The notes beneath the pieces were generated by a model. The model was not told the origin of the DNA and made no database searches. It saw only the letters and a list, made by a program, of their open reading frames with translations. From the NCBI GenBank assembly GCA_946885665.1, contig CAMPGT010000182.1:1-8010 (forward strand): a stretch of DNA of 8,010 bases. The letters run 5' to 3'. A program made the translations under genes and the position numbers. The stretch comes from an uncultured Chitinophagaceae bacterium (lineage in GTDB: Bacteria; Bacteroidota; Bacteroidia; Chitinophagales; Chitinophagaceae). Below are positions 7,308-8,010 of the stretch, in pieces. Within the stretch, counting starts at the first letter, position 1, and each line of letters starts with the position of its first letter.

Positions 7308-7892
7308 ATGAATTCCTCTTTACGTACGAAAACTGACCATGAGCTCATCCAGAATTTTCAGGATGGGGATTTAAACGCCCTGGAAACACTTGTGCTGAGG
7401 CATAAGGACAAGATGTATACATCTATCCTGTTCCTGGTGAAAGACAAGTACCTGGCAGAAGACATCTTTCAGGATGTGCTTATCAAGATCATCGACACCA
7501 TTCGTGGTGGACGTTACACTGAGGAAGGCAAGTTCCTTCCCTGGGCCATGAGGATCGCTCACAATCTTTGTGTTGACCATTTCAGGAAAGTTAAGCGCAC
7601 CCCCGCCATTAAAACCAGCGACGATCGCGACATCTTTGAAGTGATCAACTTCACTGAAGAAGGCGCCGACGAAAAAATGATGAAGCGGCAGAGCCATGAA
7701 AGGGTTCGCCAGATGCTTGAGTTGCTGCCTGAAGACCAGCGCGAGGTAATCATCCTCCGTCATTACGCGGATCTTTCTTTTAAGGAGATCGCATCGCTGA
7801 CCAACTGCAGCATCAATACCGCTCTCGGTCGCATGCGCTACGGCCTCATCAACCTCAGGAAGATGATGGCGCAAAAGAAAATAGCGTTGTAA
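7308..7892 (+). CDS. ECF-type RNA polymerase sigma factor (sigma-70 family)
   Basis: 194 residues, ATG at 7308, TAA at 7890-7892. It directs RNA polymerase to a specific promoter set. The sigma-2 domain spans about residues 26-96: core-binding and -10 reading residues in LAEDIFQDVLIKIIDTI and FLPWAMRIAHNLCVDHFRKVKR. A linker follows (97-130, with the acidic stretch EEGADEK). The sigma-4 domain, about 131-183, contains LLPEDQREVIILRHYADLSFKEIASLTNCSINTALGRMRYGL, whose helix-turn-helix (156-180) reads the -35 region. There is no sigma-3 domain, which defines the ECF group. The protein looks complete and resembles a sigma factor well conserved among Chitinophagaceae, judged from memory. It appears to form a single-gene unit: it has its own promoter candidate and a strong terminator 21 bases after the stop, so no anti-sigma gene is co-transcribed downstream. 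The regulon is unknown. Confidence 0.97.
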   Translation: MNSSLRTKTDHELIQNFQDGDLNALETLVLRHKDKMYTSILFLVKDKYLAEDIFQDVLIKIIDTIRGGRYTEEGKFLPWAMRIAHNLCVDHFRKVKRTPAIKTSDDRDIFEVINFTEEGADEKMMKRQSHERVRQMLELLPEDQREVIILRHYADLSFKEIASLTNCSINTALGRMRYGLINLRKMMAQKKIAL

Positions 7893-7913
7893 GTAAACTA
7901 AATATTTTTTTAG

Positions 7914-7943
7914 AAACCCTTTCCGTTTTGGAAGGGGTTTTTT
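7914..7943 (+). terminator. Intrinsic terminator of the sigma factor gene
   Basis: An 11-bp stem, AAACCCTTTCC (7914-7924) with GGAAGGGGTTT (7930-7940), has a single T-G wobble and a 5-base loop GTTTT. It runs into six T residues (7938-7943). It lies 21 bases after the stop. The opposite strand has no T-run after the stem, so it should act only on plus-strand transcripts. Confidence 0.92.
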
Positions 7944-7946
7944 GTT

Positions 7947-7981
7947 GGGCAATGGGCAATGGGCAATGGGCAATAGGCAGT
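7947..7981. repeat. Heptamer tandem repeat GGGCAAT
   Basis: Four perfect copies of GGGCAAT (7947-7974) are followed by one degenerate copy, AGGCAGT (7975-7981). It begins 3 bases after the terminator T-run. The unit length of 7 equals that of the unrelated repeat at 3738-3759. The last 29 bases of the window (7982-8010) show nothing recognisable. Confidence 0.85.
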
Positions 7982-8010
7982 AATTTGGTAGTTAAATAAC
8001 TGTACTATGT

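Noticed and set aside
7371..7973. 200-residue minus-strand open frame opposite the sigma factor
   Set aside because: Its start would lie inside the GGGCAAT repeat, it reads through the terminator stem, and it is otherwise antisense to a conserved sigma factor.

Overview
The window looks like an ordinary chromosomal stretch of a Bacteroidota bacterium, most likely of the Chitinophagaceae or a close relative. The grounds are a DUF4293 membrane protein (a family I know only from this phylum), promoter elements of the TTTG / TAnnTTTG type, A/T-rich leaders without Shine-Dalgarno sequences, and protein sequences that resemble Chitinophaga/Niastella-type homologues. The placement rests on family recognition, not on a database search. 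I see no phage, plasmid, transposon, CRISPR, rRNA or tRNA feature.

Layout, left to right. (1) 1-779, plus strand: the C-terminal part of an ABC-2/NatB-type ABC transporter permease cut by the window edge. (2) 783-1190, minus: a small secreted protein made of a single carboxypeptidase-regulatory-like beta-sandwich domain, converging on the permease with only 3 bases between stops. (3) 1316-2314, minus: a sugar-phosphate nucleotidyltransferase with a C-terminal left-handed beta-helix. (4) 2400-3680, plus: glyA, serine hydroxymethyltransferase, divergent from the nucleotidyltransferase across an 85-base gap. (5) 3765-4190, plus: the DUF4293 membrane protein. (6) 4239-7049, minus: uvrA, the damage-recognition ATPase of nucleotide excision repair. 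(7) 7308-7892, plus: an ECF-type RNA polymerase sigma factor, divergent from uvrA and closed by a strong intrinsic terminator at 7914-7943.

The genes are mostly single-gene units of housekeeping character and do not form one pathway. The noteworthy material is between them. Two diverged copies of a GC-rich ~42-base element lie in opposite orientation on either side of the DUF4293 gene. Two different tandem repeats with a 7-base unit lie directly before the DUF4293 start and after the sigma-gene terminator. The 258-base uvrA/sigma intergenic region holds a promoter candidate for each gene, each overlapping a short palindrome, plus a small hairpin abutting the sigma start codon. UvrA lacks one of the two cysteine pairs of its first zinc module. 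I did not find a convincing new multi-gene system in this window.
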